This document shows, in pieces, positions 21,922 to 35,059 of a DNA stretch of 64,000 nucleotides. Origin of the DNA: Mycoplasma_N cavipharyngis. GTDB lineage: Bacteria > Bacillota_I > Bacilli_A > Mycoplasmatales > Mycoplasmoidaceae. The DNA lies in the NCBI RefSeq assembly GCF_042984175.1, contig NZ_CP155569.1:620001-684000 (forward strand), written 5' to 3'. Position 1 is the first letter of the stretch. Each line of letters opens with the position of its first letter. The translations under genes and the position numbers were made by a program. Below the pieces are notes generated by a model. The model made no database searches and had not been told where the DNA came from. It saw only the letters and a program-made list of their open reading frames with translations.

Positions 21922-22539
21922 ATGAAATTTAACGCATACGGAGCACTTTTATCATATTTACTAATTCCTATTGCAAGTGTTTTATTATCATATGGATTAA
22001 CTTATAATAATGTTCTTTTCATAGGAAATAGTATTTATTTTGGTGTATTATTATTCCTTATTTTCTTTTTAATAATTAATTCAATTATTGTTTTTATTGC
22101 AATTAAAAAATTAAATTTAAATATAAAAAAGCATATTTTTTTCATTTTATTTCCTGCATTAATGTTATTTTTTAAAAACGAAATCATCAATCTTCATTTT
22201 AATTATGAACGTTCTTTATTAACATATGCAACAATGTTTTTATATCCAATGGCATTATCAGCATTTATTACGCAAATAGTTTTTGTGCTCTTTTTTATTA
22301 AAGGTTTTGATATTGCAAAACTAAACTCAAATTTAGGTTTTGCTCAATCATTATCATCCTTATTTTTTACAATAGTTGGATCTTGGTTTACTATTGCATC
22401 AGTCATTGTTTTAATAATTCTTGGTTGTTCAACATTAAATTATTATCATGGTAAAAATAATCGATCAAAATTATTTAAATTTTTCTCGTTTTTCTTTCCT
22501 TATTTTTCTTTTACTTTAGATGCAAATATAACTAAATAA
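21922..22539 (+). CDS. Hypothetical multi-pass membrane protein
   Basis: 205 aa with about five or six hydrophobic helices (for example GVLLFLIFFLIINSIIVFIA and FFTIVGSWFTIASVIVLIIL). Both Trp-free stretches and a TGG Trp; no TGA. No family recognised. Own transcription unit ending in a strong terminator; borders the restriction-modification island. Confidence 0.7.
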   Translation: MKFNAYGALLSYLLIPIASVLLSYGLTYNNVLFIGNSIYFGVLLFLIFFLIINSIIVFIAIKKLNLNIKKHIFFILFPALMLFFKNEIINLHFNYERSLLTYATMFLYPMALSAFITQIVFVLFFIKGFDIAKLNSNLGFAQSLSSLFFTIVGSWFTIASVIVLIILGCSTLNYYHGKNNRSKLFKFFSFFFPYFSFTLDANITK

Positions 22540-22565
22540 AAAAACTATCTTTTTTTAAAATAATG

Positions 22566-22603
22566 AAAATCTAAGTTTATTTTTTAAAACTTAGATTTTT
22601 TTT
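22566..22603. terminator. Strong hairpin terminator
   Basis: Perfect 13-bp inverted repeat (22566-22578 with 22587-22599) and a run of T immediately after. Serves the membrane-protein gene on the plus strand and probably the res gene, whose stop overlaps its edge. Confidence 0.85.
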
Positions 22604-25028
22604 ATCTTTCTTTATTTTTAATTTGATAAATTTTCAGTAAAATTTTAGTTAGTTCAACTGCTATTTCTTGGTTGCAATTTTGATTAAATAATAATTGATC
22701 AACACTATCAATTGTACTAGCACCATAACATAATAATGTAACTTCTTGATTAAATAATTCTTTAACTTTACAAATCAACAAAGTAATTTCTACTAATTTA
22801 TTATTTTTAATAGCATATTGTTTTTGATTAATATAATTACGATATGCTTTTTTTAAATTGTTAGTTTTTAGTTCATCAATATCATTAATTGATTTAACTT
22901 CAATATAAATATAATGATCAAAAATTTTTAAAACAAAATCAGGATATGAAATCTTAGCTAATTCAATATCATCTTGATATTCTAAGCTAATTCCTTCAAA
23001 AGGAAAATTTCGAGTTCAAATTTCAATACATTTAGTTAACATTACTTCTTTTGATAAGATATTTTTTAAGGCATTAAAAAATTTTTCTTCAGCACTAGAA
23101 TCTAAAACAATTGTTGTATGTTCATTATTTTCAACTGTTTTATAAGCAAAAATATTTTCAGCAATACTTTTAATTTTTAAAAAAGATAATGGCTCTTTTT
23201 TTAAAGATTGAAATTTTTGGGGTAATAACTTTGATGATTCAATTAATTGATAATTTTTAACTTGATTAATCTTGTGTTTTAATTGATGATAATAATTTCT
23301 TAAATCTTTTAATTTATAAATAATTAAAGTATAAAAGAAAAGTTGATAATGATATTTTTGATCATTTTTTAATAAAAAATTTTGATAAACATTTTTAATT
23401 CTTAATAAAGCAGATGGATTAAATAAAAATTGATTTTTTTCTATCATATGAAGATTAAAAAGTTCAAGCTCAATTAAATTAAAAATTTTGGTTTCAATAT
23501 AGCGAACACTAATTCCTTCGTTATTAGTTAAATTTCCTTGATAAATTTTTAAGGATGCTAATTCATTATTTTTAGTTGAACGATATTCTTTTAAAATTTT
23601 TTCAATATCTCTTTTAGAAATAGTTTGTGCTACTTTTTCAACTTGATCTAAATATTCAATATTTTCACTAATATTTTCAATTTTTTGATCATAAATAATT
23701 TTTCCTTGATAAAATTTTTCGTTTTCAAATTTAGATTTTAAAGTGTAATTAATATAGCGTTGGTTTTTATCTACTCAAATAACATTAGAATAAATAAAAT
23801 ATTCATGAGCAATATGATCACTTGGAATATTTTGAGCCATAGGATTAGGAAATCTTTTAATTCGACCAATAGTTTGTTCTTTTAAAGTTTCTGAACACAC
23901 TTTTCTTAATTGCACAAGCATGCATGCTCTTGGTATATCTCAACCAACAGATGGGCCAACTTTAAAAATAATTACTTGAACAAGACTATTGTTTTCAGAA
24001 ACATCGCTTCATTTTACATTACCTAAATTTTGTGAATGATCACTAATACCTTGATCAAAACGTTCAATTCAAGTTAAATTATTTTGATCTAATTGTTTTT
24101 TAATTTCAGATAAAGCAGCATCGAATTTTTCTGCTGCAGCTAATTTTGAAGGTCGATCACTTACTTGGATTAACATTGCAGGATTAATACCATTTAAAAT
24201 ACCAGTTGAATCTGAACTATATTGTTTTTGGATTGCAATGAATTGTTTAATTGCTAATTCTAAAATTGCTAAATCATCAATTTCAGTTTCAGCACCAATT
24301 CCTTGATTAATTCATTGTTTTTTCTTAATTAATAAAGGATAACAATTAAATAAATTTTTTTCTTCTAATTCTACTAAATTAGTATAACTTTTAGGTGTAG
24401 CAGTCATTTGAATAACATATTTTGCAACGTTTTTAACTTGATATTCAAAATGTTGTTCAAATTCATTAATTTCTTTTTTATTAGTTTTATCACCAATGTG
24501 TGCTTCATCACGAATATAAATTAAATCATAATTTTGATTTTTTAAATCTTGTAAAAATCGTGTTAAAGTTTGCTGTTCACTATAAATAGTATTTTTACGA
24601 AACGCAGCAGAACCACAAATAAAAAGATGATTTTCTTTAACAGCAAATTCATAATTTTCAATTGCTTTTGATTTGTTAGTTTTAGCTGAAGGCGATAAAA
24701 TTAAAGTAATTTGATCTTTAGATAAATATTGCAAAACACGATTAGCATATTGATAATAAAATTTGTGATACACTTGCTTAGGTAATTCAGCATTAGAAAT
24801 CGTAGCATAAATGAAAAATAATTTTTTATTTTCACCATTAAAACTTTGCTTGTTATTAATTTGAACATGTTTAATAATTCGATCAATAACATTAGCAATA
24901 ATAAAAGTTTTACCACTACCAGTTGGTGCTTTAAAATAAACATTAATTGCTAAATTATCATCTTGAGCAAAAATATATTTTTCAACTAAAATCTTAACTG
25001 CTTTTTCTTGTTCTTGATTTAATTTCAT
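22602..25028 (-). CDS. res: Type III restriction enzyme, Res subunit
   Basis: 808 aa with several TGA Trp. Helicase motif I APTGSGKTFIIANV (residue about 30), DEAH motif in YIRDEAHIGD, motif III MTATPKS, motif V/VI region VGPSVGWDIPRACMLVQLR followed by LKEQTIGRIKRFP. C-terminal endonuclease PD-(D/E)xK: ISYPDF then IYIEVKS. Appears intact. Starts 13 bases after mod with an AAGGA ribosome binding site, so translation does not depend on mod frame. Res needs Mod to recognise and cut DNA. Confidence 0.92.
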
Positions 25029-25041
25029 TATTAATTAATCC

Positions 25042-26837
<1,796 letters not shown>

Positions 26838-26940
26838 TAATTTTTATTCCAAATTGATTAGATTAGATATAAGTATATAAAAAATTAATTATCTAATTAA
26901 TTTTATTTGATTTTTAAATTACAAATTTTAATATTAATAA

Positions 26941-27405
26941 TAAAAAATCAAAGATAAAAATAATAATTTATCAATTTTAATCAAAAAGAATCGATTAAAA
27001 TTTTAGAAATATATCATCAATTATTATATAACTTAAAACAAAAATTAGCATTTTGTTCAATTATTAAAATAGATTTTGATAAAAATTTTCAATATTTTAC
27101 AAGTGAAATTAAATATAGTGATTGAAAAAGATGTGAATCAAATTTTTATCAAAAACAATTAAAAAATAAATATGAAAATCTTAAAAACAATCTTCATAAA
27201 GATGTAATTAATTTTGTCAACTTGATAAAACTAATTTGTAATTTTGTAAACATCTTTATAAAATTGTTGTTAAAAAATTAACAAATTTTTCTGCAAATAA
27301 ATAATTGTCTAAATTTTATTATTATTTATTAGAAAGAAAAGATTTAATTCATAAATTATCTTTTGATTTTGATTTTAAAAAAGCATACAATATTAAAAAT
27401 ATTTA
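26941..27405 (+). pseudogene. Decayed coding remnants upstream of the ICE-like genes
   Basis: Short protein-like stretches with TGA Trp in changing frames (for example ESIKILEIYHQLLYNLKQKL, then YSDWKRCESNFYQKQL, later YYYLLERKDLIHKLSFDFDF) interrupted by stops. No intact start. Likely remains of a gene related to, or transferred with, the following family; not identified. Confidence 0.35.
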
Positions 27406-27437
27406 ATAATTTAAAAATTTTTAAATAGAAAAATAAT

Positions 27438-28445
27438 ATGAGATCAAAATTGAAAAAATGTAATAGAAAAGCAGTAATAAGTTTTAATGAATTAGGTAAT
27501 TGTTTAGATCATCATCCAATTATTGTTTATTATTCTCAAGTTGAAGATGAATATTACTATTTAAAAATTCATAGTACTAGAGATGAAAAAAGAAGTTTAA
27601 AAAAATTAGAAATAAAGAAATTTTTGTTCTAAAAAATTCTAATGATAAACAATTGTTGTACAATGATTCTTATATTGATACAACTAAAATCTTTCGCATT
27701 AAAAAACCTGAACTTATTAGTATTATTAATCCTAAAAAAATCTATCATATAGAAAGAATTGATCCGGTATATTGCTTATTAATTTATGATACTTTAGAGA
27801 GAAACTTAGATCAAGAATCGCCCTTTTGTTCATTAATGAAAGTAAGTTTTAATCAAAAATCGTTGTAAAACTACACTTGAAGTTTCAGAAATTTTAAATA
27901 ATTTTGAGAGCAGTTTATATCATGATCGTCGTGATTATCACTATCAAAATAGCTATCATCTTAATAGAAATAAAGAGTTTTCTAATGAGATTGAAAAATT
28001 ATTTGTCCATAATTGAGATCATTTTAGAAACAAAAGTTTATCTAATTTAGAAATAGAATCAGAATTAAAAATATTTAGTGATGATTTAAAACATTTATTA
28101 GAAAACAAATATGTACCACCAAAATCTATTTCATATGAAGAATTTCAAACAAGAGAAATGTTAATAAATCAATGATTAAAAGATCTAGATTAAACAAGAT
28201 TAATTTTAACTCCAGCAGAATTAACGGTTTTAAAAAAGAATCCTAATTATGATTTAATTTATAAAGAATATGAACCAAAAACAAATGAAATATTATTTGA
28301 ATATTTACAAGAACAAGGGATTCAAATTGAAATTGGTGAAGATTTAAGACTAAGATATTTTATAGAACATAAAATATTACGTGAATACATTAAAAAAGTG
28401 AATTTAGAATATTTAAAAAATAAATCTAAATCTTATGAACGATAA
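27438..28445 (+). pseudogene. Broken paralogue of the following ICE-like protein
   Basis: Starts with an ATG and reads VISFNELGNCLDHHPIIVYY and EDEYYYLKIHS, shifts frame near 27615, continues YNDSYIDTTKIFRIKKPEL and LERNLDQESPFCSLMKVSF, is interrupted again near 27866 and at 28193, and ends in KSKSYER. Each block matches the intact gene at 28555 (HPIIIFYSQ, YYYLKIRS, DSYVDPTKIYHIKRSEL, NSYER ending). At least two frameshifts or stops, so a pseudogene. Confidence 0.8.
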
Positions 28446-28554
28446 AAGGTAATATTTTCATTAATTAAAAAGTTTAAGCATTCAAACGAATTTTCAATAG
28501 TAATAAAATTAAAAATTTAATAAAATAAATCTAATTAAAAAGGAGTAAGTAAAG

Positions 28555-29478
28555 ATGAATATTGAAAAAATGAAGCCAATTTTTACTAAAAATAAAACTG
28601 ACATTACTTTTAGTGAGTTCGGAGAAAACTTAGGTTTTCATCCAATTATTATTTTTTATTCTCAAGGTGATGATGAGTATTATTATTTAAAAATTCGTAG
28701 TGCTAAACACGATGATGGAAGATTTAAAAAACCTAATTTTAATGATGTTTTTCTTCCTGCAAATCCTAATGCTAAAGGCATATTAAAAAAGGATTCTTAT
28801 GTTGATCCTACTAAGATTTATCACATTAAAAGGTCTGAACTTGATCAATATGTAAAAGAAGATGATATTTGTGGTATTAACCAAATTGATCCAATTAAAG
28901 GATTAGATATTTATTCTGAAGTATTACATAATTTAGATCAAGAACCGCCCTTTTGTTCAATAATGAAAGTTAGTTATGATCAAAATTTAAATAAATTTAT
29001 TAGTAAAACCGAGTATGCTCATGAAAAATTATTAAATCATGAATGAATATTATTACAAGAAAACATAAGAAACAAATCTTCTGAAATCAAAGAAAAATGA
29101 AGCATTGAATTTGAAAATTTGAAAAAAACCGTTCATGAAAACGCTCCTAACTTTTTTTGACCTGAATGAACTAACAAACGGTTTTGTGAAGATTTTGCTT
29201 GTTGTATTTGTACAGAAAAAAGATATTATTGAAATGACTTTTTTTCATTACATGAATCTTTATACGCGATTTATGAAAAGTTACAATATCAAAAAATTAA
29301 TGTTCGTCAATCTGCTTCTGATCCTAATCGACCATATACAATCGAAAATATTATCGAGTTTGAGAACTTTTTAGAAGAAAACAATTACATTCAGTATTAT
29401 ACTTATGAAGAAATGGAAAAAAGAAGAAAAGAAGAGCAAGCAGAAAAAACCAAAAAATCCAATTCATACGAACGATAA
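28555..29478 (+). CDS. Putative ICE-associated protein (resembles the Mbov_0400 family)
   Basis: 307 aa with a strong AAGGAG ribosome binding site. The N-terminal 160 residues have a beta-rich core: ITFSEFGENLGFHPIIIFYS, DDEYYYLKIRSAKHDDG, LKKDSYVDPTKIYHIKRSEL and EPPFCSIMKVSYD. From memory this pattern resembles proteins of mycoplasma integrative elements labelled Mbov_0400 family; the order also recalls MazF/ToxN-like small-barrel toxins (inference). The C-terminal half is charged, with FFWPEWTNKRFCEDFACCIC and a Glu/Lys-rich end. An inactivated copy lies directly upstream. Between two restriction-modification loci. Confidence 0.55.
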
Positions 29479-29560
29479 GAAACAATAATTAATCAGTAAA
29501 TATCAAAATAATCAGCATTGATTTGATAAATTTTAGTTTCTAATGTCATTATAAAATTAG

Positions 29561-31699
29561 TTAATAGTTTTGAAAATCAGAACCAAAAAGATTGCTTGTT
29601 TTTTTAGAAATATGTTCTGGAATATAAAGAACAAATGTTGGTGATATGATATTTGTTGAATCTGTTGGGCTAATCAAATAAACTCATAATTGAATCATAT
29701 CTTTGCGATTTAACATTTCAGCAATTTTAGCATCACCAAGATATTTACCATTAGAACTACTACTTCGACCTGTAAATAAATTAGTTTCAATTTTACCAGT
29801 TTCTAAATTAATTTTTCTACGATCATAATCAAGTTTATTATCAACTCGAACAAAAACAATATCAGCTAAATGATCAGAAGTTTCAAACATTCTTTCTAAT
29901 TTATTAATCAGGCTTTGATTAAATTTTATTTCATTTGGATTAAAAGTTAAATTTTTTAAAATTTTTTTAATTATTTCAAGAAAACTCAAATCCTTAATAA
30001 TACGGTGATTAAAAACTGTTTTTTGATATTGATTGATATTTTTCATTTTAAAATTTTCAACAATTTGTCAATTTAAATCGTTTATTGTTTGATCTAAAAT
30101 AATATAATTTGATTTGTATAAATTATTAGTAGAAATTGATACTTGTTTAGCAACATTAGGTCTTGTCGCTCGAAGTTTTGGAGAATCAATTTCTAAAACA
30201 CGATAAAATTCTCTAAAGTCATGATCGTTGTTTTCTTTTCAATCTTTTAAATCAGATCACAATTTTTCTTCTCATACTGAAATTGATTCAAAGTCTTTTT
30301 TAATATCTTCAGTAGTAAAAACACGACAAAAATTTAAATATTTTTTTCGATAACCTAATCATCTTGCTCGTTGTAGTAAAGTGTCAATATTTGCTTTATT
30401 TTTTGATCTTCTTAAAAACAAACTAGTTGTAAGTCCTTGAATTGTCAAACCACGAGAAAGTTTATCGCCACCTAGAACAATATAAGTATTTGATTTAATA
30501 TCTTTTTCTTTATTGTTTTCTGAATTATAAACATAAATTGTTGGATAACAATCTTTAATTGCTTTAACAATATAAGGTCATAAATTTTCAAATGATCCAA
30601 AATCTAGAAAAGAATTATTTTTTTTAAAATCATCATATTCGGTTTTTAATAATTTTATTAATGAAATAGTTGCTAAATCAGATTCTAAAAATGATGATCG
30701 ATCATAAAAATTTTCAGTTCATTTACTTAATTCAATTTCACCAAATTCTTTTAATTGATTATGCCCTTCTAATGATTTAGTTACATGTAAAAGCATTGCA
30801 TGTTTTCCATGATCATTTATTTTTAATCTTAATGCTTTAGCAATAAAAAAATTAGCAAATACTTTTGGTAAAACAGTAGGTAAACTAAATTTAATTTTGC
30901 CTGAACCATCATATTTTACGGTTTTAACATAAATATTTTTGTTTTTTAATGAATGAAATTGATCTAAACCACAATAATCATCACTTGGATCAATTAATTC
31001 AACAAAGTTAGGTGATAATCATTCTTTAGTGTTAACTAAAATATTAGCATTTGGTGTTGCAGTAACACTAAGAAAATCAGCTACAATTAATAATTCAAAA
31101 AGTTTTTTAATTTCTGAATAAATTTTACTTGCTGTTTTTTTAGTATAAATTTGCGTATTTAATGTTGCTTGATCACCTTCATCATCAATTATTAAAGTTT
31201 TTTTTCTTTTTAGTTCAATATGATTAAAAACATTATTAAGTCTGTTTAAATGAGTAATATTTTTTAAACAAATAATAATAACTTTTTTTTGATTTTTAAG
31301 AAACTGTAAAATATTAACCGCTTGAAAATTAATACTATCTTTTGAATTGAATATTTCAACAATTTGTTCATTTTGATCTGAAATAAATGATTGTTTCATT
31401 CTATTAAGATTTTGTTCTAAAAGATCATTTTCTGACCCGCCAAAAACTATTCCAATATCATAACCATTATCTAAAGCTAATGATAATAAACAATGAAAAT
31501 TAGTAGTTTTACCACTTTGAATTTTATCAATAACAATACCAACCTTTTTTTGATTGATAATTTGATTTTTTGAATTAATAAAATTTCTTAATATATTAAT
31601 ATTGTTATTAAAAATTTTATCAATAACATTTTGAGTTAAATCTTGTTTTTCTAAATTATTGGCAAAAATTTTACTAACATTTTTTTTCTTAATATTCAT
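29561..31699 (-). CDS. Z1-domain protein (superfamily II helicase-like, restriction-associated)
   Basis: 712 aa. Walker A-like VGIVIDKIQSGKTTNFHCLL (residue about 55), LIIDDEGDQA as DEAD-like motif II, LSVTATPNAN as motif III, then the Z1 hallmark VLGGDKLSRGLTIQGLTTS and LLQRARWLGYRKKYLNF with arginine fingers. This matches the Z1 domain that accompanies MORC/MutL-like ATPases and DNA methyltransferases in restriction-modification operons (Iyer, Abhiman and Aravind described this association). Third gene of the cassette, 36 bases after the methyltransferase. No separate nuclease gene is seen, so cleavage activity may reside in its C-terminal 250 residues; not shown. Confidence 0.85.
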
Positions 31700-31735
31700 A
31701 TTTTTATTCTTTTTTTAAAAAAATAGCAAAGTTTA

Positions 31736-32983
31736 TTAATTAAAAATTAATTTATTTGCTAATAGTTCAATAATTTTGACATTAACAGCATTACCTAATT
31801 GTTTAAAACTAATTAGATCATTTTCTAAAAACTTAAAATCCGAATTAAAACTTTGCAATATTGCTCCTTCTTTAACTGTTAAATAACGATATTTTCTAAT
31901 TTTATGATCAAAACCAATTGGAATACTTGTAATTGCAGTTAAAGTTGGAAAACTATCGCATTTCTTAGTTCTAATACCAGAATGACGAAATTGAATAATA
32001 ACATTTTTAAATGATTTAATTTCCTTACCAGCATTTCATTCTAATTTTTGATAAATTAAACTTTTTGATAACAAAGATTTATTTTGTTCTCATCATTGAT
32101 CAATAAATTCTTTATTTGTTAAGTAAAATTTTCTATTTTTAAGAATGATTTTTTGTTTTCATTCAGGTTCAGAATTTAAATATTGTTGCTCAAATTTTTT
32201 TTGATTATCAATTCCTAAACCCATAAAATGTAATCAAATTGGATTAATAATTTTTCAATCTAATTGATTAATAAAATTTTCTCAAATATTTAAAATTTCA
32301 GTTTTCTCTTCTGATAAAAGATATTTATTTTTTTTGATTTTAAGATTCACTGATTTTTGATTAACTAATTCAAATGGATTAAAATAAGTTTTTAATGATG
32401 CTTTGTGCTTTGTGATTTCTTGATTAATTTCAATTATTTTAGTTTTAAGATTTTTATTTTTGTTTCTTTGAGCTAAAATATAAACTCGTTCTCTTCTTTG
32501 GGGAATACCTAATAAATGTGGTGATAAAATTAATGGTTCTTGATTAACTTCAAACCCTAATTGTTCTAATTTTTGAACAATTTTTTTAAATCATTCTTTA
32601 CGTTTGTTAGCTAAATTTTTAACGTTTTCTAAAATAACAAAATCACATTCTGGATGCTTTTTTAAAATCTTAATAATTGATAAATAAAGTTTGCCTCGAT
32701 CATCATTAAATCCTAATTGTTTACCACAATGAGAAAAAGGCTGGCAAGGAAAGCCAGCAACTAATAAATCAAATTTAGGGATTTTATTTTGAACATTTAA
32801 ATCATTAACATTGCCAAGAATTTTAGTATTAGTAAAATTTTGTTGATAAACATTAATAGCATTTTGATCAATTTCACAAGCAGCCACACATTTACCACCA
32901 AGTTTTACTAAAGCTTGATGAAATCCTCCAATGCCTGCAAAAAGATCAACAAATTTAAAAGATTTTTTCAAAGCATCATTCAT
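31736..32983 (-). CDS. DNA (cytosine-5-)-methyltransferase
   Basis: 415 aa, complete set of m5C motifs: I FVDLFAGIGGFHQAL, IV VAGFPCQPFSHCG with catalytic Cys, VI LENVKNL, VIII IPQRRERVYI, IX about PTLTA, X KQLGNAVNV. The target-recognition region is between VIII and IX. Second gene of the MORC-methyltransferase-Z1 cassette; would protect the host DNA from the partner genes. Confidence 0.95.
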
Positions 32984-33022
32984 ATAAACCCCTAAATCAA
33001 CATTGATTTGTATTTTTAAATA

Positions 33023-34606
33023 TTAAGCATCATTTAAAATTTTTTTAAAAACAAACTGAAGTCGACTTCACAATTGATCAATTGTGTCTTTGACAACATT
33101 ATCATTTGTATACATATCTTTTAATTGTTCTGAAACAACAAACAAAGAAAAGATAAATTTCATTAAAATTTCTGGTAAATAACCTTTTTTAGGTAAATTT
33201 TCAAAATAATGATGATCTTCATTAATTTCAACACATCTAAGTTTGTTGTTTTCATCATTTTTAAAAAAAATTCATTTATCAGAAATCAATCCTTTTTTAA
33301 CAAATTCGATTTTAAATTTCGGATTATCTTGAGGAAATACAATGCTTAAAGTGGGTTCATCAGAATCAAATAAATTATTGGAATTTATATCATCTTGATC
33401 TATTATAGGCACAACAGAATTAATCGATTCAGAAGGATTAAGTGATTCAATATTATTTTTAAAATCACGACTAAAATCAACGTCATTAATTTTTTCAGCA
33501 TATTTTACTATTCCTTGATGAAAATTATTTTTATTTTCTCGTTTACGAATATTTCTGGATTTTCTAACAAGTTCTTCCATTTGTTCATCTAATGCAGCAA
33601 TAAAGTTTTCTTCAAGATCTTCATTGTGCCAATCAAATTTATCTTTTGCTTGAGTTACTGGTCAATTATCTAAATGTAATTCTCCAAAAACTCTTTGATG
33701 AGCAAAATCATTACCTTTTCCAAAAATTTTTTCTGGTTTGTATTTATCTTCAATCCCACCAACAATGACTCGACCTCTTCTAATTAAAACTAAGCCACCA
33801 TCATTAGTTGAGCCTTTTTCTCTAATAGCAACAAAACCATTAACATATAATGATTGACCTAAATGATCAATAGAAAATTCAATGTTTTTCTTACAGACAT
33901 GATTTGAACCATCTGGGTTTTTTTCAATATAAATATCTGGATCTTGAAAAGTTAATATTTCATTATTAAAAACAATTTCAACTTCACCACTTCTAATATC
34001 TTGTCGATAAATGCTAGAAAGTAATTCTTTGATTTTTTTAAAAACAACTGAAGTATTAATTCGTTTTTCAGAATTATTTTTTTTACCAATACGTCGATTT
34101 AAATCAGTAATTTTAATTCTTGTAAAATGATCTTCTTTAGGTGTTGACATAACTTCAAAATTAATTTGCGTTAGTGAAGCAGAAGTAACTTTTTTAATAT
34201 CAAAAGTAGTGTAATATAAATTATCTGAACCATATTGAGTTGTAGTAATATTTAAACAATTACCAAATCAAAAAGCAGCTGTTTTTAAACCCATTCCAAA
34301 TTCATTTCTACCATTTCGATTTTCAGGAAGTTTATCAATTTTAACTGCTCTTTCAAAATCTTCAAATTCCATTCCAAAAGCATTATCAGTGATAATTAAG
34401 TAGTCTTCATCATACTTAATATCAATTCTTAATTTTTTAAAATTAGATAAACTTTTTAATTGTTCTTTATTATCAAAATAACTTTGAGTAGAATTATCAA
34501 CAAATTCTGCAATGGCTGTTCATGGCTCATAACTATAATGTTTATAACCGTTATAAACAAGTGTTGATGGAATAATGCTTATTTCTTTTTTATCGTTGTC
34601 ATTCAT
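33023..34606 (-). CDS. GHKL ATPase of the MORC/MutL-like type (restriction-associated)
   Basis: 527 aa. Bergerat fold: N-box AIAEFVDNSTQSYFD, G1 box ITDNAFGME, G2 box GRNEFGMGLKTAAFWFG. The second half has ELHLDNWPVTQAKDKFDW, the pattern seen in prokaryotic MORC-type proteins, then a helical, charged C-terminus. ATP-driven dimer clamp is the known mode of the superfamily. First gene of the cassette (39 bases before the methyltransferase), so it is probably the ATPase that couples recognition to the Z1 protein. Confidence 0.85.
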
Positions 34607-35059
34607 AAATTTTAAAATCACTGTTTTATCAAAATTAAATTAAATATCATAACTTATATTTTAATAGTTGAATTATAAAAAAGATTAATAATTAATATAT
34701 CTAGATAAATTAATTTAATTAAAATATTGATTTATTAATTTAAAATTGATCAAAGAATATAAAAAATCGACAATAAAATATTAGAAAACAATCTTAATAA
34801 AAACGATATTTGAAAAATTAAATCATCGTTTTAGTTTAAAATAATGATCGTTTATTTAAAATTATTATTTAAAATTAACAAACATAAATAAGAAACTAAT
34901 GTGTTTTACTAAAATAAATATTTTGATTTAAAATATTTGTTACATGGTTTAATTTTATTCAATCTTTTATTTTTTATAAATAAATTATTTGTAATTAAAT
35001 AAATAATAAATAAAGTAGTAATAAAAATTTGATTTAGTATTTTTTTAGAGTAATAAGTG
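34607..35059. other. Divergent intergenic region between MORC gene and pullulanase gene
   Basis: About 450 bases, over 80% A+T by eye, with no reading frame. A TATAAT in minus orientation (plus ATTATA at 34672-34677) could serve the MORC operon; no repeat or attachment site recognised at this end of the island. Confidence 0.4.
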
